DNA from: a virus
Strand: one strand, 5' to 3'
IMG/VR virus record: IMGVR_UViG_3300012936_000128
Location: 1-27,642 of that record
Length of the DNA: 27,642 nucleotides
A program made the position numbers and the translations under genes. Within the stretch, counting starts at the first letter, position 1, and every line of letters starts with the position of its first letter. The notes under the pieces are model-generated. The model did no database searches. It saw only the letters and a list, made by a program, of their open reading frames with translations, and had not been told where the DNA came from. This document shows, in pieces, positions 14,707 to 22,762 of the stretch.

Positions 14707-16677
14707 ATGTTACAAAAACTTAATTTTAAACCTGGTTTTAATAAACAAGTAACTGACTCGGGAGCTGAATCTCAATGGGTTGATGGTGATTTTGTTAGAT
14801 TTAGATATGGACTACCTGAAAAAATAGGTGGTTGGTCACAACTTACAAATGGTAATAAAACTATACCCGGTGTTGTAAGAGCACAACATGCATTTACATC
14901 TATAGCTGGTGAAAAATATGTAGCAATAGGATCTTCACAAGGTTTATTTTTATATTACGAAGGTAGTTTTTTTGACATATCTCCATTAGATCCAGATGGT
15001 TCTATTACCGGAGCTACATTTAATGCATCATCAGGTTCTGCTACAGTTACAGTTAATAAAACCAGTCATGGGTTATTAGCTGGAAGATACATAACATTTT
15101 CATCTGTTACTGTTCCAACAGGTTCTGGTTATGCAACATCTGATTTTACGGGTAATACATTTGAAGTACAATCATCTAATCTATCAGCAAATAGTTTTGA
15201 AATTATTATGCCATCTAATTCAGCAGGATCTACATCAGGTACTGGTTCAGCACAAATAGATCCATATGAAGTTGTGGGTCCAACTTTTCAAACTGCAGGT
15301 TTAGGTTGGGGTACAGATACATGGAATACTGGAACATGGGGAACTGCAAGTGCAACAAGTAATGTAGTTCTGGATCCAGGAATCTGGTCTCTCGATAATT
15401 TTGGTGAAGTATTAGTTGCAACAATTAGAAATGGTAAAACATTTACATGGAATGCAGGTGCATCTAATGCAAGAACTATTAGGGCCTCTACAACCACAAC
15501 TAATTTTCAAACTACAAATAATCCAACTAAATCTATACTAACGCAAGTATCAGACAGAGATAGACATGTATTTCACTTTGGTACAGAAACAACTATTGGA
15601 AGTGGTGCCTCACAAGATCCAATGTTTATAAGATTTTCAAATCAAGAAGATTTAAATACATATGCGCCTACATCAGTAAATACTGCAGGTACTTTTAGAT
15701 TAGACCAAGGTAATACAATTGTAGCTGCTGTTTCTGGAAAAGATTATACTTTAGTTCTAACAGATACATCTGCGTATGTAATACAATTTGTAGGTCCGCC
15801 TTTTACTTTTTCAGTAAGACAGGTTGGCACAAATTGTGGATGCATCGGACAAAATGCAATAAGTTATTCTGATGGTAAGGTATTTTGGATGTCAGGTGAA
15901 GGTGGTTTTTTTCTATACGATGGTACAGTAAAATCTATCCCTTGTTTAGTTGAAGATTTTGTATTTACAACAAAAGGAGATAATTTAGGTTTAAATTATA
16001 CTTCACCATTATTGGTATACGCAGAACATAATTCTTTATATACTGAGATTAATTGGTTTTATCCTAAATCAGGATCAGATCAAATTGACAGATGTGTTAC
16101 ATATAATTATGCAGAAAATGTTTGGACTACATCTTCTTTAGCTAGAACAAGTTATATTGATCAAGGTGTATACGAATTACCATATGCAACAGAATATAAT
16201 AAAACAGAAACTCCTAATTTTCCAATACAAGGAATCACGTCATTATATGGAGCATCTGTTTACTATGAACACGAAAAAGGCACTGACCAAGTAGAAAACG
16301 GTGTTACAACAGCTATCGCTGCTTTTATTAAATCTGGTGACTATGATATTACAGCACGTACAAGTGCATTAGGAGGCTCAACCGGTCTTGTAGATTATAG
16401 AGGAGATGGTGAATTTTTTATGTCTGTTAAAAGATTTATACCTGATTTTGCAGTGCAATCAGGTAATACTAAGATTACATTATTAATAAATGATTATCCA
16501 AACAACACAGCATCTAGCTCACCATTAGGTCCCTTTACAATTACATCTACAACTGATAAAGTAGATACCCGTGCAAGAGGAAGACTTGTAGCATTAAAAA
16601 TAGAAAACGATGGCACCGGTGAAACTTGGAGATATGGAACTTTAAGAGTTGATGCACAACCTGATGGTAGAAGATAA
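14707..16677 (+). CDS. Tail nozzle / stabilisation protein (P22 gp10 / SU10 nozzle-like)
   Basis: The product has 656 residues. The N-terminus (QKLNFKPGFNKQVTDSGAES, WVDGDFVRFRYGLPEKIGGW) is a strong signature of phage packaged-DNA stabilisation / nozzle proteins that close the tail of podoviruses. The body is all beta with propeller-like repeats (YVAIGSSQGLFLY, EVLVATIRNGKTFTWN, KVFWMSGEGGFFLYDGT). Residues 105-188 are an inserted beta domain with a THG/SHG-type motif (TSHGLLAGRYITFS), similar to the C-terminal domain of the 165-residue protein at 2876-3373. The ending (GTGETWRYGTLRVDAQPDGR) is also family-typical. GGA at 14699-14701 is the only, weak, ribosome site. Confidence 0.75.
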   Translation: MLQKLNFKPGFNKQVTDSGAESQWVDGDFVRFRYGLPEKIGGWSQLTNGNKTIPGVVRAQHAFTSIAGEKYVAIGSSQGLFLYYEGSFFDISPLDPDGSITGATFNASSGSATVTVNKTSHGLLAGRYITFSSVTVPTGSGYATSDFTGNTFEVQSSNLSANSFEIIMPSNSAGSTSGTGSAQIDPYEVVGPTFQTAGLGWGTDTWNTGTWGTASATSNVVLDPGIWSLDNFGEVLVATIRNGKTFTWNAGASNARTIRASTTTTNFQTTNNPTKSILTQVSDRDRHVFHFGTETTIGSGASQDPMFIRFSNQEDLNTYAPTSVNTAGTFRLDQGNTIVAAVSGKDYTLVLTDTSAYVIQFVGPPFTFSVRQVGTNCGCIGQNAISYSDGKVFWMSGEGGFFLYDGTVKSIPCLVEDFVFTTKGDNLGLNYTSPLLVYAEHNSLYTEINWFYPKSGSDQIDRCVTYNYAENVWTTSSLARTSYIDQGVYELPYATEYNKTETPNFPIQGITSLYGASVYYEHEKGTDQVENGVTTAIAAFIKSGDYDITARTSALGGSTGLVDYRGDGEFFMSVKRFIPDFAVQSGNTKITLLINDYPNNTASSSPLGPFTITSTTDKVDTRARGRLVALKIENDGTGETWRYGTLRVDAQPDGRR

Positions 16678-17615
16678 TGACTGTAGATAAGAGAATAAAC
16701 TATGAAATACAAGGTGGTGCAAGAAACTATCTTGGTAAACAAAAAGAAGTTAAAGCTCCTATAAAATGGAAGTCTAGTCCAGATAGTCCAGAAACAGAAT
16801 TAGCATATATTACAAAAGCAGAAAAAGATTTACTTGTTAAAAAGGATTTACATGGTTCATTGAAAGGTGGTGTCAATAGAGGACCATCAGGAATTATGAG
16901 TCTAGATGGTTTTGGATCATTTGATGGTCCAGATCCAAGTAAAGATACAGGTATGTCTGGTGCAGCAACAAGTGCTGCTGAAGCAGGCGGTGGAAGTGGA
17001 GCGGATAGAAGAGAGTTAGATTCAAACATTGATTATGGATCTAATACACAATTACCACCTGGTGTTGATAGAAAATTACCACAAGACATACAAGATTATA
17101 GAAATGCATTTATTGCAGCAGGTGGGGGTCAAAGAGTTAACCCTGGTTTTTTTGATAGTAGATTTACAGTATCACCAACAGAAATAAGAAATGCTAGAGA
17201 CTATGTTAGAAATAGAAGTATATTTAAAAGTCCAAGTTTAAATCCAGGGCTTGCAGGATTTTTTACAGGTGGTGGATTGTTAGGAAATATAATTAGAAGC
17301 CTTGGACAAAGATTTGGTTTAGGAAAAACATTTAATCAACCAACTTACGATATGTCTGGAATTAACAACACTAGAGTATATGAAAATATATTAGGTCCTA
17401 GTACAAATCCAAACAATCTTGATATATATAATGAATTTGTAGAAGAAGATGAAGATGAAGATGAAGATGAAACAAAAAATAAACCATTAATAGGAACACA
17501 ACCTACTATACTAAGTGCTTATCAAAACTATCTAGCAGATTCTCCATCTGATCCTATGTCTCTTCAAGAATATGCAGATTTTCAAAGAAGTAGAGGTATG
17601 AACATAGATATATAA
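16677..17615 (+). CDS. Conserved virion/internal protein of marine podoviruses, unknown function
   Basis: This 312-residue protein starts inside the nozzle stop (TAATGA). The N-terminal 75 residues (DKRINYEIQGGARNYLGKQK, APIKWKSSPDSP, ELAYITKAEKDLLVKKDLHG, GGVNRGPSGIMSLDG) are a highly recognisable block that I associate with marine phage virion genes. A Gly/Ser/Ala-rich linker (92-110) and a middle hydrophobic glycine-rich segment (188-220) follow. Residues 256-265 are a run of Glu and Asp encoded by a GATGAA repeat. No enzymatic motif is seen. Position after the nozzle suggests a tail-tip or internal protein. Confidence 0.55.
   Translation: MTVDKRINYEIQGGARNYLGKQKEVKAPIKWKSSPDSPETELAYITKAEKDLLVKKDLHGSLKGGVNRGPSGIMSLDGFGSFDGPDPSKDTGMSGAATSAAEAGGGSGADRRELDSNIDYGSNTQLPPGVDRKLPQDIQDYRNAFIAAGGGQRVNPGFFDSRFTVSPTEIRNARDYVRNRSIFKSPSLNPGLAGFFTGGGLLGNIIRSLGQRFGLGKTFNQPTYDMSGINNTRVYENILGPSTNPNNLDIYNEFVEEDEDEDEDETKNKPLIGTQPTILSAYQNYLADSPSDPMSLQEYADFQRSRGMNIDI
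17448..17471 (+). repeat. Four tandem GATGAA hexamers
   Basis: A perfect (GATGAA)x4 tract encodes part of the acidic run of the 312-residue protein. Slippage by one unit would keep the frame and change the acidic tract by two residues. Confidence 0.8.
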
Positions 17616-17779
17616 TGGCTAAAGTAACAGTATATATACCTGAACCAAAAGAAGAATATGATGTATCTAATCAAAGACAAGTTTTAGAAGCATTAGATAC
17701 TATAAAAAATCAACTTAACTTTTCTTTTCAAAATGATTTAAAAAATGAACAAGAAGCATTTAATTATTTTATATCATAA
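17615..17779 (+). CDS. 54-residue protein, unknown (coupled small gene)
   Basis: ATG at 17615 shares its A with the previous stop (TAATG), and its own stop shares its last A with the next start (TAATG at 17777-17781). This exact fit at both ends in a packed operon supports a real gene. The protein begins MAKVTVYIPEPKEEYDVSNQ, continues with a helical segment RQVLEALDTIKNQLNF and ends FNYFIS. It is small, acidic-to-neutral and likely helical in the second half, with no membrane span. I do not recognise the function; a small virion accessory or assembly protein is a guess from context. Confidence 0.6.
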   Translation: MAKVTVYIPEPKEEYDVSNQRQVLEALDTIKNQLNFSFQNDLKNEQEAFNYFIS

Positions 17780-18129
17780 TGACCATACAATATAAAAATC
17801 AAGGTTTTAAACAAACAGGTACAAGTAAAACTACTGTATTTACATGTCCTACTGATGCAACTGTAATAGTTAAAAGTATATATTGTGCAAATAATGATGC
17901 CTCATCAGCTATTTTAGTTAATATGAATTTTGTTGATTCATCTGATTCAAGCACTGAATACGAATTTTTTAGAGATGACGTAGCGGCTAAATCTCAAGTA
18001 AATGCTTCACCTCAAGGCTTGAATTTAGAAGCAGGAGATGCTATAACCGTGCAAGCAGCCACAGGTAGTAGTAAAATACAAGGCCTAATAAATTATGCTC
18101 AACTAGATAGATCACAAGAAAACGGATAA
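17779..18129 (+). CDS. Small beta-sandwich-like protein, unknown
   Basis: This 116-residue protein alternates hydrophobic strands and polar turns (SKTTVFTCPTDATVIVKSIY, ILVNMNFVDSS, GLNLEAGDAITVQAATGSSK). The segment LEAGDAITVQA is typical of small phage virion beta-sandwich proteins, such as those decorating heads or binding fibres. No catalytic motif or membrane span is seen. It is translationally coupled to the upstream 54-residue gene (TAATG) and followed 2 nt later by the next gene. The function remains unassigned. Confidence 0.6.
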   Translation: MTIQYKNQGFKQTGTSKTTVFTCPTDATVIVKSIYCANNDASSAILVNMNFVDSSDSSTEYEFFRDDVAAKSQVNASPQGLNLEAGDAITVQAATGSSKIQGLINYAQLDRSQENG

Positions 18130-18131
18130 AT

Positions 18132-18362
18132 ATGAAAGACGAAGATATATTAAAAATAAATTGTACAACTACAGTGACATATAGAAACACTGCAACCAAT
18201 AAAGTTTATAAAGATGAAGCTGAGAAAGATGCGGATATAGCTGATCCAAATACTTCAACAACAGTTGAACAAATTGCATCAGATGTAAAAGTAGAAGTTT
18301 CGCCGAAAGGATTGAACGTACTACAGAAAATACTTGATGATAACAAAAAATCAGACACCTAA
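18132..18362 (+). CDS. Small acidic/lysine-rich protein, unknown
   Basis: The product has 76 residues. It begins MKDEDILKINCTTTVTYRNT, has an acidic middle (DEAEKDADIADPNTS) and ends with a helix (GLNVLQKILDDNKKSDT). I do not recognise it. It starts 2 nt after the previous stop and its last 26 nt overlap the ATG of the glycosyltransferase gene, so it may mainly serve coupled translation; a ribosome site within its 3' end is weak. Confidence 0.5.
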   Translation: MKDEDILKINCTTTVTYRNTATNKVYKDEAEKDADIADPNTSTTVEQIASDVKVEVSPKGLNVLQKILDDNKKSDT

Positions 18363-19284
18363 AGGTGGTACAGAGTTACAGTTTGAATTTTTGAAAAAAA
18401 ACGTTGATTCAAAATTATTGGATCAAGTTCAAATATGTACATCAGTGCCAGAGAAAATTCCTTTGCACCCAACCAAAGTAAATATACTTTGGCAAAAAAA
18501 TTCTTACGACCAACCTAATCTTGCACCATGGTTTGAAGATCAATCTAATCATAACAAATATGATTGGTATGTATTTAATAGCCATTGGACGTATGAAAAG
18601 TTTAGAACATATTTTAAATTACCAACTGAAAAATGTGTAGTTATAAAAAATGGAATAGAAAATATAGAACCCATACAAACAACATATAAAAAAGAACAAC
18701 CTATAAAAATTATACATCAAAATACACCTTGGAGAGGATTAAATGTTTTATTAGGAGCAATGCAATTAATAAAAAATCCATTAATTACATTAGATGTATA
18801 TTCTTCTACAGAAGTATATGGACAAAAATTTTATGAACTAAATGATAAATACTATCAAACACTTTATGAACAAGCAGAATTTTTACCAAATGTAAATTAT
18901 ATAGGTTATAAATCAAATGAATACATAAGAAAAAATTTAAAAAACTATAGAATGTATGCATACCCAAGTACGTTTGAAGAAACATCTTGTATATCTTTAC
19001 TAGAATGCATGGCTGCAGGTTTGTATTGTATAACAACAAATTTAGGTGCATTATTCGAAACAGGCGCAGAATTTCCTATTTATATTCCTTATACAGATAA
19101 CTATAAATTACTTGCTACTAAATTTGCTAAAGCTATAGAAGAAGCTGCAGAATCTTTAGATAGCGATATAGTAAATGAACATTTAAAATTTCAAATAAAA
19201 TATACAAACAAATATTACAATTGGAACAAACAAAGTATAGCTTGGACAAGATTTTTACAGGGAGTAATTAATGAAAGAAAATGA
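18337..19284 (+). CDS. GT-B (GT4-like) glycosyltransferase
   Basis: I chose the ATG at 18337; a TTG one codon upstream is also possible. The product has 315 residues. The N-terminal Rossmann lobe opens with PKGGTELQFEFL, the glycine-rich acceptor-side loop of GT4 enzymes. VVIKNGIE (101-108) marks the lobe junction. The C-terminal lobe carries the nucleotide-sugar motif E-x7-E (E215 to E223) in YPSTFEETSCISLLECMAAG, followed by ITTNLGALFE. Such enzymes transfer a sugar from a nucleotide donor with retention. The N-terminal lobe is shorter than in bacterial homologs of about 370 residues. The acceptor is unknown. It lies inside the virion operon and overlaps the second glycosyltransferase by 14 nt. 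Confidence 0.8.
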   Translation: MITKNQTPKGGTELQFEFLKKNVDSKLLDQVQICTSVPEKIPLHPTKVNILWQKNSYDQPNLAPWFEDQSNHNKYDWYVFNSHWTYEKFRTYFKLPTEKCVVIKNGIENIEPIQTTYKKEQPIKIIHQNTPWRGLNVLLGAMQLIKNPLITLDVYSSTEVYGQKFYELNDKYYQTLYEQAEFLPNVNYIGYKSNEYIRKNLKNYRMYAYPSTFEETSCISLLECMAAGLYCITTNLGALFETGAEFPIYIPYTDNYKLLATKFAKAIEEAAESLDSDIVNEHLKFQIKYTNKYYNWNKQSIAWTRFLQGVINERK

Positions 19285-20173
19285 ACCTATTTGGTTTGAT
19301 AAAAAACAAGAATTAAATAAAGACACTTATCAAACTGTAAAAACTAACACTGTAGTTACAGAGATAAATTTAAGTAATGAACCTAAATATAAAATTATGG
19401 TATGCACACCATGTCACTCTGATGTGTCTATGCATTACGCACAAGCTACATTAAAATTTCAACAAGAATGTTTAAGAAATAATATATTAGTTAGTTTTAC
19501 ATTATTAAAATCATCTTTAGTTACACAAGGTAGAAATTTATGTGTGTCAGAATTTATTAGTCATGAACACAAATATGAACATTTGTTGTTTATAGATTCA
19601 GATATTGATTTTGAATATGAAACAATTATAAAAATGATAGAGGCTGATAAAGATGTTATAGCTTGTCCATATCCAATGAAAACAATTAATGAAGATAAAA
19701 TGTGGACAACGTTAACAGAAAAATATGAAAATATTAGAAATAAAAGTGACGTTATAAAATCATCTTATATGTTTCCTTTAAAGGTAAAAGATAAAAATTG
19801 CATAACAGTAGATAACGGAATTATGGAAGCAACTCACGTGCCTACAGGATGTATGTTAATAAAAAGACATGTCTTAGAAAAAATGATAAAAAATCATCCT
19901 GAACTAGAAATATATCAACCTACTATTATAAATGGAGAAGAAACTAAAAAAGATTATTTTTACAATTTATTTGATACCTTACATGATCCAGATACTAAAA
20001 GATATTATGGAGAAGATTTTGGTTTTTGTCAAAGATGGAGAGACATGGGTGGTCAGGTATTTGCCTATGTATCTGACTATATAACACATGTTGGAGAACA
20101 CTCTTATTGTGCCCGTTTCTTAGATGAATTACAGTCTTTAAAACGTATTGACGATGACGAAAAAATCAAATAA
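19271..20173 (+). CDS. GT-A (GT2-like) glycosyltransferase
   Basis: The product has 300 residues. A GT-A fold is indicated by KIMVCTPCHSDVSMHYAQ (41-58), LVTQGRNLCVSEF (83-95) and the DxD metal/nucleotide site D109-S-D111 in LLFIDSDIDF. THVPTGCMLIKRHVL (188-202) and YGEDFGFCQRWRDMGGQVFA (246-265) supply the acceptor-side acidic pair E248-D249. It resembles phage and cyanophage family-2-type glycosyltransferases. The first about 38 residues are an extra charged N-terminus. GGAG at 19260-19263 gives a ribosome site inside the previous gene. The pairing with a GT-B enzyme suggests two sequential sugar additions (inference). Confidence 0.8.
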   Translation: MKENEPIWFDKKQELNKDTYQTVKTNTVVTEINLSNEPKYKIMVCTPCHSDVSMHYAQATLKFQQECLRNNILVSFTLLKSSLVTQGRNLCVSEFISHEHKYEHLLFIDSDIDFEYETIIKMIEADKDVIACPYPMKTINEDKMWTTLTEKYENIRNKSDVIKSSYMFPLKVKDKNCITVDNGIMEATHVPTGCMLIKRHVLEKMIKNHPELEIYQPTIINGEETKKDYFYNLFDTLHDPDTKRYYGEDFGFCQRWRDMGGQVFAYVSDYITHVGEHSYCARFLDELQSLKRIDDDEKIK

Positions 20174-20216
20174 ACTGCAATACTACAGGAAATATACCTG
20201 CCTTAAACTAGTTTAA
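20148..20216 (+). promoter_or_regulatory. Candidate promoter and palindromes before the ejection-protein genes
   Basis: TTGACG (20148-20153) and TAAACT (20171-20176) are 17 bp apart. Downstream lie CAGG/CCTG arms (20186-20189 and 20197-20200) and a perfect 14-bp palindrome TTAAACTAGTTTAA (20203-20216). This 51-bp gap is one of the larger non-coding stretches in the second half, so it may start a separate transcript. The -10 match is poor. Confidence 0.3.
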
Positions 20217-20224
20217 TTAAATAT

Positions 20225-21076
20225 ATGACAATATCACGAGGACAAATGCCCAGACAATTATATGGCTTAGGAAGCCTGGTAAAATCTGTTACCAAAGCTG
20301 TTAAAGGCGTAGCTAAAGGTGTAAAAAAAGTAGCTAAATCACCTATTGGTAAAGCTGCTTTGTTATATGCTACTGGATTTGGTATACCTGGAACAAATTT
20401 TGGTGGTTTGCTTGGAAGTAGTGCAGGTTCTATGTTTGGAGCAAGAAAAGGTTTATTTGGAACTTTTGGCCCTGTATCCGCTCTTAAAAATTTAGGTATT
20501 ATGAAATCAGTTGGAGATGCCGGTATGGCTGCAACTAGAACTGGACCATTTGCTTCTATTGCTGATAAACTTTCAGGTAATTTATTTAAAACAGCTGCAT
20601 TAACTGTTCCAGCAGTATTAGCTGCATCAGGAGTTCAAGAAGAAGAAGTAGAAGAAATTGGACAAGACAAAGGAAAATTAGCTGTATTATTAGAGAGAGG
20701 ATATAGAAATTTAAATATAAATGCTTCTGATGAAGAAGTGGACGCATTTGTAAGAGCAAATGTAGCAGAGGGTGGTAGAATGATGTATGCTATGGGCAGT
20801 CCAGAAGAGAACGCAATTCAGGCATCAGGCATCATGGGTTTACCATTAAATGAAAACCCTGCAGGAGTTACAGAATTAGACCTTAGAGAAACAGGTGGAT
20901 TTATTCCTCCAGTTGGTGTAAAAGAAAAGGCAGATGACATTCCAGCAATGTTATCAAATAACGAATTTGTATTTACAGCAGATGCTGTAAGAGGAATGGG
21001 TGGCGGAGACGTCGATAAGGGTGCAGAACGTATGTACGCTATGATGAAAACATTAGAAAATGGAGGAAGAGTTTAA
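20225..21076 (+). CDS. Putative internal/ejection virion protein with cationic amphipathic N-terminus
   Basis: The product has 283 residues. Residues 15-41 are a lysine/valine/alanine helix (LVKSVTKAVKGVAKGVKKVA) followed by a hydrophobic glycine-rich segment (43-75), the profile of a membrane-active peptide. The C-terminal part contains EGGRMMYAMGSPEENA and a conserved block (KEKADDIPAMLSNNEFVFTA, DAVRGMGGGDVDKGAERMYA) that I recognise from marine podovirus virion genes. Placed directly upstream of two further virion proteins and the 1294-residue giant, it is likely packaged and ejected with the DNA to form a trans-envelope path, as T7 gp14-16 or P22 gp7/16/20 do. The role is inferred. Confidence 0.55.
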   Translation: MTISRGQMPRQLYGLGSLVKSVTKAVKGVAKGVKKVAKSPIGKAALLYATGFGIPGTNFGGLLGSSAGSMFGARKGLFGTFGPVSALKNLGIMKSVGDAGMAATRTGPFASIADKLSGNLFKTAALTVPAVLAASGVQEEEVEEIGQDKGKLAVLLERGYRNLNINASDEEVDAFVRANVAEGGRMMYAMGSPEENAIQASGIMGLPLNENPAGVTELDLRETGGFIPPVGVKEKADDIPAMLSNNEFVFTADAVRGMGGGDVDKGAERMYAMMKTLENGGRV

Positions 21077-21903
21077 TGGCAGTTCAAGAGAGCAGAGTAT
21101 TACCAGCACCGTTTATAGAAGCGGCAGGTAAAACATTTTTAGACGATTTACAGAAAGCAGTTGGTGGGTTTAAAGCAGCAGATTTATCTAAAGTATTTGG
21201 TTCACAATTTGTAGCTGATCAAGATCAATTACAGAAAGCAGCAGAATCATTAGCTCTTACTGGTATTGGTGGTTATCAACCTTTCTTAAAATCTGCAGCA
21301 GCATCAGCAGGACCTACTGGATATGAACAGTTTATGTCTCCATATCAAAAAGATGTAATTGATACAACTCTTGCAGGGTTTGATGTACAAGCACAAAAAG
21401 GTATACCTAGTTTAGCAGCATCAGCTATTAGTTCAGGTGCATTTGGTGGTGGTAGATCAGGTGTAGAAAGAGCAGTGTATGGAGCTGAGTCTGATAGAAA
21501 CAGAGCTGCATTAGAAGCACAACTAAGACAACAAGGATTTAATCAAGCGCAACAATTAGCATCACAAAATATAGCTAATCAATTAAAATTAGGTAGTGCA
21601 TCACAAGCATTCTTAGGTCAAGATGTTGGAGCTTTATCTACTCTTGGTGGATTAAATCAAGCTCAAACACAAGCAAAACTATCAGCTGATCAACAATTAC
21701 TTCAACAACAATTAAATCAGCCTTTGACAGCTGCACAGCAATATGGTTCTGGAGTTACAAGTTTGATTGCAGGATATCCAGGTCAAACTAAACAAACTAC
21801 CGTACCTACACCAAGTGCTTTACAAACTGGATTAAGTGCAGGTTCTACATTAGCTGGTATCTACAGATTATTACAAGGACCATCTGGAGGATTTTTTAGT
21901 TAA
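21076..21903 (+). CDS. Putative internal/ejection virion protein, Ala/Gln-rich helical
   Basis: The product has 275 residues. The ATG shares one base with the previous stop (TAATG). The centre (FMSPYQKDVIDTTLAGFDVQ, GIPSLAASAISSGAFGGGRS, ALEAQLRQQGFNQAQQLASQ) is a long Ala/Gln/Ser-rich helix, and the segment around FGGGRSGVERA is a recurring motif of marine phage ejection-like proteins. The C-terminus is Gln/Pro-rich with a weakly hydrophobic stretch (SALQTGLSAGSTLAGIYRLL). No enzymatic motif is seen. Composition and position parallel the middle internal core proteins of podoviruses. Confidence 0.55.
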   Translation: MAVQESRVLPAPFIEAAGKTFLDDLQKAVGGFKAADLSKVFGSQFVADQDQLQKAAESLALTGIGGYQPFLKSAAASAGPTGYEQFMSPYQKDVIDTTLAGFDVQAQKGIPSLAASAISSGAFGGGRSGVERAVYGAESDRNRAALEAQLRQQGFNQAQQLASQNIANQLKLGSASQAFLGQDVGALSTLGGLNQAQTQAKLSADQQLLQQQLNQPLTAAQQYGSGVTSLIAGYPGQTKQTTVPTPSALQTGLSAGSTLAGIYRLLQGPSGGFFS

Positions 21904-22754
21904 TGAAAACTTTAAGAAGACCAATGTTTAGAAGAGGAGGTGAAGTCAGTGGTGGCATCACTTCTGGTATGAGATCAAATTTTGCAAACGGCTCTAATAG
22001 AGAGCAGTTTGAAGAAATAATGAAAAAGTATTCAACACCTGCTGTTGATCCTATTGCACAGTTATTAATACAGGGTGGTCTAAGAGGATTATCACAGACA
22101 GGTGGTGGTGGAACTCTAGGTAATTTAGCAATGGCTTTTGAACCTGCAGTTGGTCAAGCATTTAAAAGTATGGAAGGCCGAAGAGGTGCACAAAGAGATA
22201 TTGAATTAGAAGGATTAAAATTTGATATGGCTGAAAAAGAAAGACAAGAAAAAATTGCACGAGAAGAAAGATTTAGAGAAGAAGATAAGGATTTTAATTT
22301 AAAAGTGCTTGGCATAGAACAAACAGGTAAAGAAAAATTACAACTTTTAAAAAATGCAGCTGGTGGAGATAAAACAGCTGTGCAAAAATTAGCAGATCAA
22401 GCTATTAGTTTAGGACAATTTCCTGATACAGATGAAGGCAAAAAACAAGCGTTTGAATATTTTACGTTAAGCTCTGGTGATTTACTTAGATCTTCAATGG
22501 CAGACAGAATAGCTGATTATGCTAAAGCTAATTTTCCTGGTGAAGATATGGTAGGTACAGCAAAAGCAACTTTTGTTTTAGAGATGTTACCACAATTACA
22601 AGAAAAGGGTTATTCAGTTGATATTTTAAAACCATACATAAATACTAAGAAAGAAGTTAAACTTAAAAAATTAACACCTAACAAAGTCTACTTTGACGTA
22701 GCAACACAAAAACCTTTATTTTTTGATGGCACAGGGTTAAAACCAATAGAATAG
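21903..22754 (+). CDS. Putative internal virion protein with coiled-coil centre
   Basis: The product has 283 residues. It starts one base inside the previous stop. The N-terminus is Arg/Gly-rich (MKTLRRPMFRRGGEVSGGIT), a block that I recall from marine phage virion genes. Residues 92-150 form a long charged helix (ELEGLKFDMAEKERQEKIAR, EERFREEDKDFNLKVLG), probably a coiled coil. The C-terminal domain (KKLTPNKVYFDVATQKPLFF) looks like a small beta unit. A role as scaffold or internal core protein next to the giant ejection protein is inferred from order and composition. Confidence 0.5.
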   Translation: MKTLRRPMFRRGGEVSGGITSGMRSNFANGSNREQFEEIMKKYSTPAVDPIAQLLIQGGLRGLSQTGGGGTLGNLAMAFEPAVGQAFKSMEGRRGAQRDIELEGLKFDMAEKERQEKIAREERFREEDKDFNLKVLGIEQTGKEKLQLLKNAAGGDKTAVQKLADQAISLGQFPDTDEGKKQAFEYFTLSSGDLLRSSMADRIADYAKANFPGEDMVGTAKATFVLEMLPQLQEKGYSVDILKPYINTKKEVKLKKLTPNKVYFDVATQKPLFFDGTGLKPIE

Positions 22755-22762
22755 GAGGTTAA

